From Rhodoferax sp. (GTDB lineage: Bacteria > Pseudomonadota > Gammaproteobacteria > Burkholderiales > Burkholderiaceae_C): a DNA stretch of 38,398 nt. Numbering within the stretch: the stretch's first letter is position 1; the number at the start of each line of letters is the position of its first letter. A model generated the notes under the pieces. The model did not search any database. It worked only from the letters and a program-made list of their open reading frames with translations, and was not told where the DNA came from. The position numbers and the translations under genes were made by a program. The stretch spans positions 1 to 38,398 of the forward strand of contig NZ_JANXMU010000080.1 in assembly GCF_025354435.1 (NCBI RefSeq), read 5' to 3'. Positions 7,357 to 15,273 of the stretch are shown piece after piece.

Positions 7357-8286
7357 ATGAAAAAGCTACTACTCGCCGCTGCCGTGTCAACCACCTTGCT
7401 GGCCCCCTTGGCGGCGCATGCTCAAAAAGTGGGTTTGGCCATGGCCCAGCTGGATACCTTTCTGACGATTCTGAAAGACGGCGTGGTCGATGCCGGTAAG
7501 AAAACCGGTGCGACGGTACAAGTAGAAGATGCCCAGAACGACGTGGGTAAACAGCTGAGCCAGATCCAGAATCTGATCGCCCAGAAGGTGGATGCCATCA
7601 TCGTCAACCCGGTGGATACCGATGTCACCCCCAAGATCACCAAAATGGTGACCGATGCCAAGATCCCATTGGTCTATGTGAACCGCAAGCCGGTGGACTT
7701 TGCCAAGCTGCCTGCCGGTGTGGCGTTTGTGGCTTCTGACGAAGTGGTCTCTGGCACCCTGCAAACCCAGGAAGTCTGCCGTTTGCTCAAGGGCAAGGGC
7801 GACATCGTAGTGCTGATGGGCGAGCTGTCGAACGAAGCTGCCCGCACCCGTACCAAGGACATTGAAGACGTGCTGGCCACCCCGGCTTGCAGCGGCATCA
7901 AGATTCTGGACAAGCGTGAAGGCAAGTGGGACCGTACCCAAGGCCAGGACATCACCACCAACTGGCTGTCTACCGGCCTGAAGTTTGACGCGATCATCGC
8001 CAACAACGACGAAATGGCCATCGGCGCCATCAACGCTCTGAAGGCTTCCAAGAAGTGGACCCCTGCTTCCCTGGTAGCCGGTATCGATGCCACCCCGGAC
8101 GCGCTGGCTTCCATGAAGGCGGGCGAGCTGAAGGTCACCGTGTTCCAGAACGCGGCCGGCCAAGGCAGCGGCGCGATGGACGCGGCTTTGAAGCTGTCCA
8201 AGAAGCAGCCCGTCGAGCGCTTTGTGAACGTACCGTTTGAGCTGGTCACCCCCGCCAACCTGGCCAAGTACAGCGGCAAAAACTAA
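7357..8286 (+). CDS. Periplasmic sugar-binding protein of ABC transporter (probable myo-inositol)
   Basis: A 309-residue periplasmic-binding protein of the ribose/galactose type (Peripla_BP_4). It has a clear Sec signal peptide, MKKLLLAAAVSTTLLAPLAAHA, cleaved before QKVGLAM. Family landmarks are LSQIQNLIAQKVDAIIVNPVDTD, PLVYVNRKP, FDAIIANNDEMAIGAINAL and VAGIDATPDAL. It heads the plus-strand transporter operon and is divergent from the iol genes, so inositol is the inferred ligand, as for IbpA of Caulobacter. The sequence alone does not fix the ligand; ribose or another polyol is possible. A GGAG ribosome-binding site lies 10 nt before the ATG. A strong hairpin follows the gene and may raise its expression relative to the ATPase gene. 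Confidence 0.9.
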   Translation: MKKLLLAAAVSTTLLAPLAAHAQKVGLAMAQLDTFLTILKDGVVDAGKKTGATVQVEDAQNDVGKQLSQIQNLIAQKVDAIIVNPVDTDVTPKITKMVTDAKIPLVYVNRKPVDFAKLPAGVAFVASDEVVSGTLQTQEVCRLLKGKGDIVVLMGELSNEAARTRTKDIEDVLATPACSGIKILDKREGKWDRTQGQDITTNWLSTGLKFDAIIANNDEMAIGAINALKASKKWTPASLVAGIDATPDALASMKAGELKVTVFQNAAGQGSGAMDAALKLSKKQPVERFVNVPFELVTPANLAKYSGKN

Positions 8287-8305
8287 GCCGTAGTGGATCT
8301 GAGGG

Positions 8306-8378
8306 TGCCCCTTGCCGGGGCATCTTCAGCCCTCACGCCAGGCCTTTCCCCAATTAGGAAAAGTTTGGCGTGAGGGCT
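8306..8378 (+). promoter_or_regulatory. Two intercistronic hairpins between binding-protein and ATPase genes
   Basis: A small hairpin TGCCCC-TTGCC-GGGGCA (8306-8322) is followed by a long one with perfect arms AGCCCTCACGCCA (8328-8340) and TGGCGTGAGGGCT (8366-8378). The inner sequence can pair further (CTTTCC with GGAAAAG). No T run follows, so this looks like an mRNA-stabilising or partial-termination structure rather than a full terminator. Such structures are common after binding-protein genes and produce more binding protein than membrane components. Confidence 0.65.
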
Positions 8379-8424
8379 TACGACACACAAGCCCATCTTC
8401 CACCCTTTCATAAAGCCACCCAGG

Positions 8425-9957
8425 ATGTCAGACACCGCCACCCTCGACCGCCCGGCCACCCAGGCTGCCGCCGCGCCTCCGCTATTGGAGATCAACGGCA
8501 TTCTCAAAATCTTCCCGGGCGTGGTTGCGCTCAACAACGTGGGCTTCAAGCTGCGCGCGGGCACGGTGCATGCGCTGATGGGCGAAAACGGCGCGGGCAA
8601 GTCCACGCTGATGAAGATCATCGCGGGAATCTACATCCCCGACAAAGGCGACATCCGCCTGCGCGGTAAAGCCATTCACATGAAGTCGCCGCTGGATGCC
8701 CTGAACCTGGGCATCGCCATGATCCACCAAGAGCTCAACCTCATGCCCTACATGACGGTGGCCGAGAACGTGTGGATCACCCGCGAGCCCAAGAATGCCT
8801 TTGGTTTTGTGGACCACGCCGAGCTGTACCGCAAGACCGCCGCGCTGTTTGCCGAGCTGAATATCAAGATCGACCCGCGCGAAGAGATCCAGAACCTGTC
8901 GGTGGCCAGCCGCCAGATGGTCGAGATTGCCAAGGCCGTGTCCTGGAACTCCGACGTGCTGATCATGGACGAGCCCACCTCGGCGCTCACCGAGACCGAA
9001 GTGGCCCACCTGTTTGCCATCATCCGCAACCTGCGCGCCAAGGGCAAGGGCATTATCTACATCACCCACAAGATGAACGAGCTGTTCGAGATTGCCGACG
9101 AATTCTCGGTGTTCCGCGACGGCCAGTACATCGCCACCCACGCCTCCACCGAGGTGACCCGCGACGACATCATCCGCATGATGGTGGGCCGCGAAATCAC
9201 CCAGATGTTCCCCAAGATGGAAGTGCCGATTGGCGAAGTGGTGTTGTCGGTGAAAGACCTTTGCGTGGAAGGCATTTTCAAGAACGTGAGCTTTGACATC
9301 CGCGCCGGTGAGATCGTCGGTATGGCCGGGCTGGTTGGCTCGGGCCGCTCGAATGTGGCCGAAGCGCTGTTTGGCGTAGTGCCTGCCACCTCGGGCAGCA
9401 TCAGCATCAAGGGCGTGCCCATCACCATCTCCACGCCCACCCAGGCGCTGGCTGCGGGCATGGCCTTTTTGACCGAAGACCGCAAGGAAACCGGCTGCTT
9501 TTTGAGCCTGAACATCCAGGACAACATGGATTCGGCGGTGCTGAACCAGCGCTATGTGTCCAAGGGCTTTGTGCAGGGCGACCAGTTGGCCAAAGACTGC
9601 GCCGAAATGGCCAAGCGCCTGCGCGTCAAGACCCCCAGCATGGGCGAAATCATCCAGAACCTGTCAGGCGGCAACCAGCAAAAAGTGCTGGTGGGTCGCT
9701 GGCTGCTGACCAATCCGCGCATTTTGATTCTGGACGAACCCACCCGCGGCATCGACGTGGGGGCCAAGGCCGAAATCCACCGCTTGGTGTCCGAACTGGC
9801 CGGTACCGGCGTGGCGATTTTGATGATCTCGTCGGAAATGCCCGAAGTGCTGGGCATGAGCGACCGCGTCGTGGTGATGCACGGCGGCCAGGTCACCGGC
9901 ATTCTGGACCGCAAAGATGCTAATCAGGTCTCCGTCATGGACCTGGCAGCAAAGTAA
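8425..9957 (+). CDS. Sugar ABC transporter ATP-binding protein with two ATPase domains (probable inositol)
   Basis: A 510-residue double ATPase of the RbsA/MglA/IatA type that powers sugar import. Domain 1 (about 20-255) has Walker [10 protein letters not shown], signature [14 protein letters not shown] and Walker [11 protein letters not shown]. Domain 2 (about 270-505) has the degenerate Walker [10 protein letters not shown] usual for this family, a canonical [14 protein letters not shown] signature and Walker [16 protein letters not shown]. The ATG at 8425 ([13 protein letters not shown]) is the first plausible start; its ribosome-binding site is weak. It lies 138 bp after the binding-protein gene, beyond a hairpin, and 23 bp before the permease gene. 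Substrate is inferred from the adjacent iol operon. Confidence 0.92.
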   Translation: MSDTATLDRPATQAAAAPPLLEINGILKIFPGVVALNNVGFKLRAGTVHALMGENGAGKSTLMKIIAGIYIPDKGDIRLRGKAIHMKSPLDALNLGIAMIHQELNLMPYMTVAENVWITREPKNAFGFVDHAELYRKTAALFAELNIKIDPREEIQNLSVASRQMVEIAKAVSWNSDVLIMDEPTSALTETEVAHLFAIIRNLRAKGKGIIYITHKMNELFEIADEFSVFRDGQYIATHASTEVTRDDIIRMMVGREITQMFPKMEVPIGEVVLSVKDLCVEGIFKNVSFDIRAGEIVGMAGLVGSGRSNVAEALFGVVPATSGSISIKGVPITISTPTQALAAGMAFLTEDRKETGCFLSLNIQDNMDSAVLNQRYVSKGFVQGDQLAKDCAEMAKRLRVKTPSMGEIIQNLSGGNQQKVLVGRWLLTNPRILILDEPTRGIDVGAKAEIHRLVSELAGTGVAILMISSEMPEVLGMSDRVVVMHGGQVTGILDRKDANQVSVMDLAAK

Positions 9958-9980
9958 AAAATCCATAGGAAACCTGCACC

Positions 9981-11000
9981 ATGAGCTCCCCCACCGTACC
10001 CCACGTTGCCCACGCCGCCGTCAAAGCGCCGTTCAAATTCCCCCCCGAATTCAGTATCTTTCTGGTGCTGATCGGTATCAGTGTCTTCTTTGAAGCCATC
10101 GGTTGGTACCTGAACGGCCAGAGCTTCATCTTCAACGCCGAGCGTTTGAAAGTCATCATCTTGCAGATGGCGGTGATCGGCATCATCGCCATTGGCGTGA
10201 ACATGGTCATCATCACCAGCGGCATTGATTTGTCGTCGGGCTCGGTGGTGGCAGCATCCGCTGTGGTGGCCGCCAGCCTGGCCCAGGTGTCGGACTTTCC
10301 ACGCGCTGTGTTTCCCCATCTGACCGATCTGAGTCCGTTTTGGCCGGTACTGGCCGGGGTGCTGGTGGGCGCAGTGGTGGGCTTGATAAACGGATCACTG
10401 ATTGCATTCACCGGTATCCCGCCGTTCATTGCCACCCTGGGCATGATGGTTGCAGCCCGCGGCTTTGCCAAGTGGTTTACCGGCGGCATGCCCGTCAGCA
10501 TGTTGACCCCCGAATTTGCCTGGATCGGTGAGGGCAGCAACCCGGTGGTGATCTTTCTGGTGATCACGGTGATTGCCCATATCGTGCTGCGCTACACCCG
10601 CTTCGGCAAGTTCACCTACGCCATTGGCGCCAACCGCCAAGCGGCCCGTGTGTCGGGTATCAACGTGAACCGCCACCTGATCTGGATCTACACCATCGCC
10701 GGTCTGCTCAGCGGCGTGGCCGGTACCGTCACCGCGGCCCGCGCCATCTCTGGCCAGTCCGGTATGGGTGTGAGCTACGAGCTGGACGCGATTGCGGCGG
10801 TGGTCATCGGCGGCACCTCGCTGGTCGGCGGACTGGGCCGGGTCACCGGCACCGTCATCGGCATTCTGATTCTGGGCGTGATGATGTCCGGCTTCACCTT
10901 CATCCGCATCGACGCCTACTACCAGGAGATGGTCAAGGGCGGCATCATCGTCGCCGCCGTGGTGGCAGATCAGTACCGAAACAAGAAGCGCCGTACTTGA
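9981..11000 (+). CDS. Sugar ABC transporter permease (probable inositol)
   Basis: A 339-residue inner-membrane permease of the BPD_transp_2 family (RbsC/IatP type). It has about eight to ten hydrophobic segments. Typical motifs are VNMVIITSGIDLSSGSVVA, GIPPFIATLGMMVAARG, RYTRFGKFTYAIGANRQAAR and the EAA-like loop IAAVVIGGTSLVGGLGRVTG. The N-terminal 20 residues are hydrophilic and cytoplasmic. An AGGAAA ribosome-binding site lies before the ATG. It is the last gene of the transporter operon and is followed by a strong rho-independent terminator at 11091-11128. Confidence 0.93.
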   Translation: MSSPTVPHVAHAAVKAPFKFPPEFSIFLVLIGISVFFEAIGWYLNGQSFIFNAERLKVIILQMAVIGIIAIGVNMVIITSGIDLSSGSVVAASAVVAASLAQVSDFPRAVFPHLTDLSPFWPVLAGVLVGAVVGLINGSLIAFTGIPPFIATLGMMVAARGFAKWFTGGMPVSMLTPEFAWIGEGSNPVVIFLVITVIAHIVLRYTRFGKFTYAIGANRQAARVSGINVNRHLIWIYTIAGLLSGVAGTVTAARAISGQSGMGVSYELDAIAAVVIGGTSLVGGLGRVTGTVIGILILGVMMSGFTFIRIDAYYQEMVKGGIIVAAVVADQYRNKKRRT

Positions 11001-11090
11001 TTTTAGGCATAAAAATGGCATCTAGCGTATATAAATAATACACAAGTAGCTATATAAAATGTAGCAATTGAATATTGCCGTATTCTCTCC

Positions 11091-11128
11091 AACCGCCGTA
11101 CCTGCCAGACAGGTGCGGCGGTTTTTTT
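11091..11128 (+). terminator. Rho-independent terminator of the transporter operon
   Basis: Arms AACCGCCGTACCTG (11091-11104) and CAGGTGCGGCGGTT (11110-11123) pair over 14 positions with one G-T wobble around the loop CCAGA. They are followed by a run of seven T (11122-11128). Confidence 0.9.
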
Positions 11129-11152
11129 GGCGAGGCGGTGTGGCAAGCACCA

Positions 11153-11341
11153 TGAAAAAGCCCGCACGGGGCGGGCTTGGGTATGTGGTCGTGGGCTCTT
11201 ACGCGACCCACGTTTACGGACACTCTCGTGCAGGAGCTTTTTCTTATTTTTCTCGTCGCAAAAAGCTCTTTTCGACGTGCCGCCGTGAGATTCGGCTTTG
11301 CCTGGCCAGGCTGCCAGCAGAGCACGATTGGCTTGCTGGTG
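11153..11341 (-). ncRNA. Candidate structured small RNA, about 188 nt
   Basis: On the minus strand a TATAAT box (11352-11347) is followed by a compact series of hairpins: CCAGCA...TGCTGG, GCCTGG/CCAGGC, GCCG...CGGC, GAGCTTTTT...AAAAAGCTC and CGTGGG...CCCACG. It ends in a classic terminator, AAGCCCGC-CCCGT-GCGGGCTT plus T run (11178 to 11153). It sits alone between the convergent transporter terminator and a separately terminated tRNA. A 98-codon frame overlaps it but has no recognisable family and would read through the terminator, so I favour RNA. The -35 region is weak. I cannot match it to a known small RNA family. Confidence 0.4.
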
Positions 11342-11346
11342 CCCAT

Positions 11347-11352
11347 ATTATA
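11347..11352 (-). promoter_or_regulatory. -10 box (TATAAT) of the candidate small RNA
   Basis: A perfect TATAAT on the minus strand, about 6 nt before the inferred RNA start (GGGCACCAGC). No good TTGACA-like -35 is seen at 16-18 bp spacing (CCGTCC is the nearest), so the promoter may be weak or activator-dependent. Confidence 0.4.
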
Positions 11353-11484
11353 AAGGCACGGTAGATTATGGACGGTGATCTACTGTGTAGACATGCAGTG
11401 GTTTTCTTAGTGGCATCCCTGTGCTGGAACTTCATCCGAAACACTGCATATGAGACGCGTCACGTAAATCGCCTCATATCGAGC

Positions 11485-11524
11485 CAGAAAAAGAAAAGCC
11501 TGCTACGGTTTAAATAGCAGGCTT
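11485..11524 (-). terminator. Rho-independent terminator of tRNA-Lys transcript
   Basis: Perfect 10-bp arms AAGCCTGCTA (11496-11505) and TAGCAGGCTT (11515-11524). Read on the minus strand they are followed by a T-rich tract (TTTTCTTTTTCT). It lies 24 nt beyond the CCA end of the tRNA gene. Confidence 0.85.
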
Positions 11525-11548
11525 CGCAGTGCCCATAAGGCATAAAAG

Positions 11549-11624
11549 TGGTGGGTCCTGACAGATTCGAACTGTCGACCTACGGATTAAGAGTCCGCTG
11601 CTCTACCAGCTGAGCTAAGAACCC
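11549..11624 (-). tRNA. tRNA-Lys (anticodon CTT), CCA encoded
   Basis: A complete 76-nt cloverleaf on the minus strand. The acceptor stem GGGTTCT pairs with AGGACCC (one T-G pair), the D arm is GCTCAGCTGGTAGAGC, and the anticodon arm is GCGGA-CTCTTAA-TCCGT. The T arm is GACAG-TTCGAAT-CTGTC, with discriminator A and encoded CCA. The loop CTCTTAA puts CTT at positions 34-36, reading AAG lysine codons. It is a single-gene transcript with its own terminator. The adjacent region shows no integrase or att duplication. Confidence 0.97.
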
Positions 11625-11930
11625 ACTTTTAAAAATGGTGCCGTTGCAGTGAATTAATCCACTGTGGCAAGCCCACTATTATGCACCAAATTATGGTGTT
11701 TTAGGTGCGCTGACCTAGTGTGTGGTGATGAAGTGGCTGAAATTCTTGTATTTGCTCTTATTTATGTAGCATTGCATGCAGTTTTTATCTGCACTAAAGA
11801 CCATTTTCATTAAAATTTTAATACACCATTCACGATAGACCACCCTAGGTGTGGTGGTGCTTGCGCCACAATGCGTTTACAAGGTGGGCCCGGGGTGGGC
11901 ACACAGGGCCGTGGACCACAGAGAGGCGCT
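11625..11930. other. Intergenic region upstream of tRNA-Lys and sugar kinase
   Basis: No coding region seen. It is AT-rich around 11690-11825 and must hold the tRNA promoter on the minus strand (CATAAT near 11672 is a possible -10) and a promoter for the kinase gene. A small palindrome CACCA-AATTA-TGGTG (about 11683-11697) is present. I could not identify a regulator site with confidence. Confidence 0.4.
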
Positions 11931-12878
11931 ATGGGTGAGATTTTGGGTTCGTACAGTAGCGTGGCCGCGCCTGCGTTGGGGCCGCGCATCAGCACGGTTG
12001 GGCATGCGGCGCTGGACCATTGTTTTGATATTGCGGCGTTTCCGCACCAACCCACCAAAACCCCGGCCCAGCAGTACCGCATGGTGTCGGGCGGCATGGC
12101 GGCCAATGCGGCGATTGCGGCGACCCGGTTGGGCGCGCGGGTAGGGCTGTTCGGGGCGGTAGGCGACGACGAGGCGGGGCAGTTTCTGGCGCGGCGGGTG
12201 CAGAGCCTGGGCGTAGACTGTGTGGGGCTGCAGCGGGTGCCGGGAGCCACCTCGTCGATCTCGGCGGTGGTAATCGATGCACACGGCGAGCGGCAGATCT
12301 TCAATTGTCGGGGCGATGCCTTGCACAAGGCGCTCCCCATGGACGTGTCAGGCCTGCGGGGTTCGGACGTGGTAATGGTTGATCCGCGCTGGATGGCCGG
12401 GTCGTTGGCGGCCTTGCACTGGACGCGGGCGAACGGCGTGCTGAGCGTGCTCGACGGCGATTTGTCCCCCCAAGAAGATTTACAAGCGTTGAGCGCTTTG
12501 GCCGACTGGTCGGTGTTTTCCGAATCCGGCCTGATGGCGTTTGCACCGGGTTTGTCCGTTGAATCCGCCTTGCAATCCGCACTGGATACCGGGACCCACG
12601 TGGCGGTGGTCACCCTGGGCCCGCGGGGCGTGCGCTGGATGCGGCACGACGGCGTACTGCACAGCATCGACGCATTTCCGGTAAAGGCGGCGGATACCAA
12701 CGGTGCGGGCGATGTGTTTCACGCAGCCCTGGCGCTGGCTTTGGCGCAAGGGCAGGGCGACCGCGATGCGATACGGTTTGCCGCCGCCGCAGCAGCGCTG
12801 AAATGCAAGCGCACCGGTGGCGTGGGCAACGCGCCCGACCGCAGCGAGCTAGACCAGTTTTTGGCCGCGCACAGTTGA
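11931..12878 (+). CDS. PfkB-family carbohydrate kinase, substrate unknown
   Basis: A 315-residue sugar kinase of the ribokinase fold. Seen are the N-terminal GHAALDHCFDI strand, the substrate-side motif SGGMAANAAIAATRLGARVG (PfkB signature 1 region), DGDLSPQED in the middle, and the catalytic/ATP motif ADTNGAGDVFHAALALALAQ with the base aspartate. The ATG at 11931 (MGEILGSYSS) is preferred to an in-frame ATG at 11871, whose 20-residue glycine/arginine-rich extension looks non-native. It overlaps nudB by 4 nt. The neighbours (NudB, EEP hydrolase, ClsB) do not suggest a sugar pathway, so the substrate stays open; the inositol genes are separated from it by the tRNA. Confidence 0.88.
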   Translation: MGEILGSYSSVAAPALGPRISTVGHAALDHCFDIAAFPHQPTKTPAQQYRMVSGGMAANAAIAATRLGARVGLFGAVGDDEAGQFLARRVQSLGVDCVGLQRVPGATSSISAVVIDAHGERQIFNCRGDALHKALPMDVSGLRGSDVVMVDPRWMAGSLAALHWTRANGVLSVLDGDLSPQEDLQALSALADWSVFSESGLMAFAPGLSVESALQSALDTGTHVAVVTLGPRGVRWMRHDGVLHSIDAFPVKAADTNGAGDVFHAALALALAQGQGDRDAIRFAAAAAALKCKRTGGVGNAPDRSELDQFLAAHS

Positions 12879-13321
12879 GTACCTTCAAAATCCCCGAGTC
12901 CGTGCTGGTGGTGATCCATACCGCCGCATTGGATGTGCTGCTGATCCGCCGGGCCGATGCCGACGAGTTCTGGCAATCGGTCACCGGCAGCAAAGACAGT
13001 TTGGACGAGGATTTCCGCGATACAGCCGTCCGCGAGGTGGCCGAAGAAACCGGAATCAAAGTATCGCCCAACCAGCTACGTGACTGGCAGCTGGAAAACA
13101 TTTATTCTATTTATCCCCAATGGCGGCACCGCTATGCACCGGGCGTGCTGCAGAACCGCGAGCATTTGTTCAGTCTGCAGGTGCCTGCCGATACGCCCGT
13201 GGTGCTGAGCCCACGCGAGCACACGGCCTACCAATGGTTGCCGTACCATGCTGCCGCACGTGCCTGCTTTTCACCCTCTAACGCCGAGGCTGTTCTGATG
13301 CTCCCTCGCTTTTGCCCATGA
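12875..13321 (+). CDS. nudB: Dihydroneopterin triphosphate diphosphatase (Nudix hydrolase)
   Basis: A 148-residue Nudix hydrolase of the NudB type, which removes pyrophosphate from dihydroneopterin triphosphate in folate synthesis. The start STFKIPESVLVVIHTAALDV is the family N-terminus. It places the start at a TTG (12875) overlapping the TGA of the kinase gene; no in-frame ATG fits. The Nudix box is GSKDSLDEDFRDTAVREV followed by AEETGI, with one residue more than the textbook spacing between the glycine and the first glutamate. The C-terminal EHTAYQWLPYHAA is typical. It ends in an ATGA overlap with the next gene. Coupled translation with both neighbours is likely. Confidence 0.88.
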   Translation: MSTFKIPESVLVVIHTAALDVLLIRRADADEFWQSVTGSKDSLDEDFRDTAVREVAEETGIKVSPNQLRDWQLENIYSIYPQWRHRYAPGVLQNREHLFSLQVPADTPVVLSPREHTAYQWLPYHAAARACFSPSNAEAVLMLPRFCP

Positions 13322-14046
13322 CGATCCTCCGGGTGGCTACCTACAACATCCACAAAGGCGTGCAAGGCCTGGGTCCGATCCGACGGCTGGAGATCCACAA
13401 CCTGGGCCACGCGGTCGAGCAGCTGGATGCCGACATCATTTGCCTGCAAGAGGTGCGCAAGCTCAACCGCAGCGAACAAAAATACTTCACCCATTGGCCC
13501 GACCTGCCGCAGGCTGACTACCTGGCTCCCGAGGGCTTTGAAGCGGTGTACCAGACCAACGCCATCACCCGCCACGGCGAGCACGGCAATGCCTTGCTGT
13601 CGCGCTGGCCGGTGGTATGGCACAAGCACGAAGACATGTCGGACCACCGCTTCGAGCAGCGCGGCCTGCTGCACGTGCATGTGATGGTGCACGGCGTACC
13701 CGTCCACGTGATCGTGGTGCACCTGGGGCTGATTCCGGCCAGCCGCGCGCGCCAAGTGCAGCAACTGGCCACCTACATTGCCCGCGATGTGCCGCCCGAC
13801 GCGCCGGTGATCGTGGCGGGCGACTTCAACGACTGGGGCAGCCAGATGCGCCACGCGCTGAACCGCATCCACATGTACGCTTTTGACAAGGCGGGCGTGC
13901 GCACCTACCCCTCGCGTCTGCCGCTGGCGCAGTTGGACTACGTGTACGCCCGCGGCCTGAAACCCGTGGGGCTGGAAGTGCCGCGTGGGCGCATCTGGTG
14001 GCGCATGTCAGACCATCTGCCGCTGCTGGCAGAGTTTGAAATGTGA
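13318..14046 (+). CDS. Endonuclease/exonuclease/phosphatase (EEP) family protein
   Basis: A 242-residue DNase-I-fold hydrolase. Motifs run in order: VATYNIHKGVQG (Asn), ICLQEVRK (metal-binding Glu), VIVVHLGL (His), VAGDFNDWG (Asp/Asn), LDYVYARG and the terminal SDHLPLLAEF (Asp-His catalytic pair). It has no signal peptide. The ATG at 13318 overlaps the nudB stop as ATGA; a TTG two codons upstream is the alternative. It is regularly found directly before a ClsB-type cardiolipin synthase in Burkholderiales, which suggests a phospholipid-related phosphodiesterase role, but the substrate is unknown. Confidence 0.85.
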   Translation: MTILRVATYNIHKGVQGLGPIRRLEIHNLGHAVEQLDADIICLQEVRKLNRSEQKYFTHWPDLPQADYLAPEGFEAVYQTNAITRHGEHGNALLSRWPVVWHKHEDMSDHRFEQRGLLHVHVMVHGVPVHVIVVHLGLIPASRARQVQQLATYIARDVPPDAPVIVAGDFNDWGSQMRHALNRIHMYAFDKAGVRTYPSRLPLAQLDYVYARGLKPVGLEVPRGRIWWRMSDHLPLLAEFEM

Positions 14047-14058
14047 GCCGCATGCCGC

Positions 14059-15273
14059 ATGCCGCGTTCCCGTCCCCGTCTGCGCACGGGCCACAGCCTG
14101 GATTTATTGGAAGGCAGCCGCGCCTTCTTCCCCGCCCTGGTGGCCGCCATGGACGCGGCCCAGCACGCAGTACGGCTGGAAACCTATATTTTTGACTGCA
14201 CCGGCGCGGGGGCCGAGGTGGCCGAAGCGCTGCTGCGCGCCGCCCAGCGCGGGGTGCAGACCTGCGTGGTGGTCGATGGCCTGGGCACCGGCACGCTGCC
14301 CGAGGAATGGAGCGCGCGCTTCACTGCCGCAGGCGTGCAGTGGCGGGTGTACTCGCCGGTAAACATGTTGGCCCTGCTGCTGCCCACGCGCTGGCGGCGG
14401 TTGCACCGCAAGCTGTGTGTGGTGGATAGCACGGTGGCCTTTTGCGGTGGCATCAACATCCTGGACGACTTCCACGACCCCAATTTTGGGACCCTGGATG
14501 CGCCGCGCTTTGACTTTGCAGTGCGCATCACCGGCCCTATCGTGGGCCACATCGACACCACCATGCAAGTGCTGTGGCGGCGGCTGCAGGCCGTGCGCGA
14601 CCTGCGCCAGCACAAGCTGCAAGAAGCGGTACAGACCTTCTTATCGGCCAAGCCCCGAAGCCTGCCTACTCCTGAAACAATAGCTGCTGATGCAGTATCC
14701 ACCAGCGCTGCGCTGGTTTTACGTGATAATTTGCGCAGCCGCACCCGGATCGAGCGTGCCTACCTGCGGGCCATCGCTGGAGCCCGGCACGAGATCATCA
14801 TTGCCAACGCTTACTTCGTGCCCGGCTTTCGCCTGCGCCAGGCACTGGTGGCCGCGGCCGAACGCGGCGTGCGGGTGCAGTTGCTGCTGCAGGGCAAGTA
14901 TGAATACTTCATGCAGTTCTACGCGGCGCGGCCGGTGTACGGCGTGCTGCTGGGCGCTGGCGTGGAGATCCATGAGTACGCCCCCAGCTTTTTGCACGCC
15001 AAGGTGGCGGTGGTCGATGGCCACTGGGCCACGGTGGGTTCGTCAAACCTCGACCCCTTGAGCCTGCTGCTGGCCCGCGAAGCCAATGTGGTGGTGGAAG
15101 ATGCCGCCTTTACCGCCGCCCTGCGCGAGCGCCTGCTGCGGGCCATGGCCGAGGGTGGCCAGCCCATGGACCCGGCCACCTACGCCGCCCGCCCACTGCG
15201 CCAGCGCGGCCTGGAATACGTGGCCATGCTGGTGATGCGGCTGGCCTTGCTGGTTACCGGGAAACGTTACTAA
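14059..15273 (+). CDS. clsB: Cardiolipin synthase B (phospholipase D family)
   Basis: A 404-residue phospholipase-D-superfamily protein that condenses phospholipids to cardiolipin at the inner membrane. The two HKD motifs are [19 protein letters not shown] (about residue 115) and [20 protein letters not shown] (about 315). No N-terminal membrane anchor is present, as in ClsB; a C-terminal hydrophobic helix ([15 protein letters not shown]) may contact the membrane. The linker around residues 206-222 is encoded by a copy of the short palindromic repeat family. The gene starts 12 nt after the EEP gene, and its stop codon overlaps the 3' end of the convergent chemoreceptor gene by 3 nt. It has also been named YbhO in enterobacteria. 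Confidence 0.92.
   Translation: MPRSRPRLRTGHSLDLLEGSRAFFPALVAAMDAAQHAVRLETYIFDCTGAGAEVAEALLRAAQRGVQTCVVVDGLGTGTLPEEWSARFTAAGVQWRVYSPVNMLALLLPTRWRRLHRKLCVVDSTVAFCGGINILDDFHDPNFGTLDAPRFDFAVRITGPIVGHIDTTMQVLWRRLQAVRDLRQHKLQEAVQTFLSAKPRSLPTPETIAADAVSTSAALVLRDNLRSRTRIERAYLRAIAGARHEIIIANAYFVPGFRLRQALVAAAERGVRVQLLLQGKYEYFMQFYAARPVYGVLLGAGVEIHEYAPSFLHAKVAVVDGHWATVGSSNLDPLSLLLAREANVVVEDAAFTAALRERLLRAMAEGGQPMDPATYAARPLRQRGLEYVAMLVMRLALLVTGKRY
14676..14722. repeat. Short palindromic repeat copy inside clsB
   Basis: AACAATAGCTGCTGATGCAG followed by TATCCACCAGCGCTGCGCTGG resembles the TAGCTGCT...AGCGC repeat seen between genes at 17299 and 28545. It lies in the variable linker between the two catalytic halves of ClsB and stays in frame. 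The match is weaker than for the copies in xdhA and xdhB. Confidence 0.45.

Noticed and set aside
11549-11624. tRNA-Lys as an integration site for a genomic island
   Set aside because: No integrase, no direct repeat of the tRNA 3' end and no composition change beside it in this window.
11683-11697. CACCA-AATTA-TGGTG palindrome as an NtrC site
   Set aside because: The spacing between the half-sites is too long for the TGCAC-N7-GTGCA consensus, and no sigma-54 promoter is nearby.
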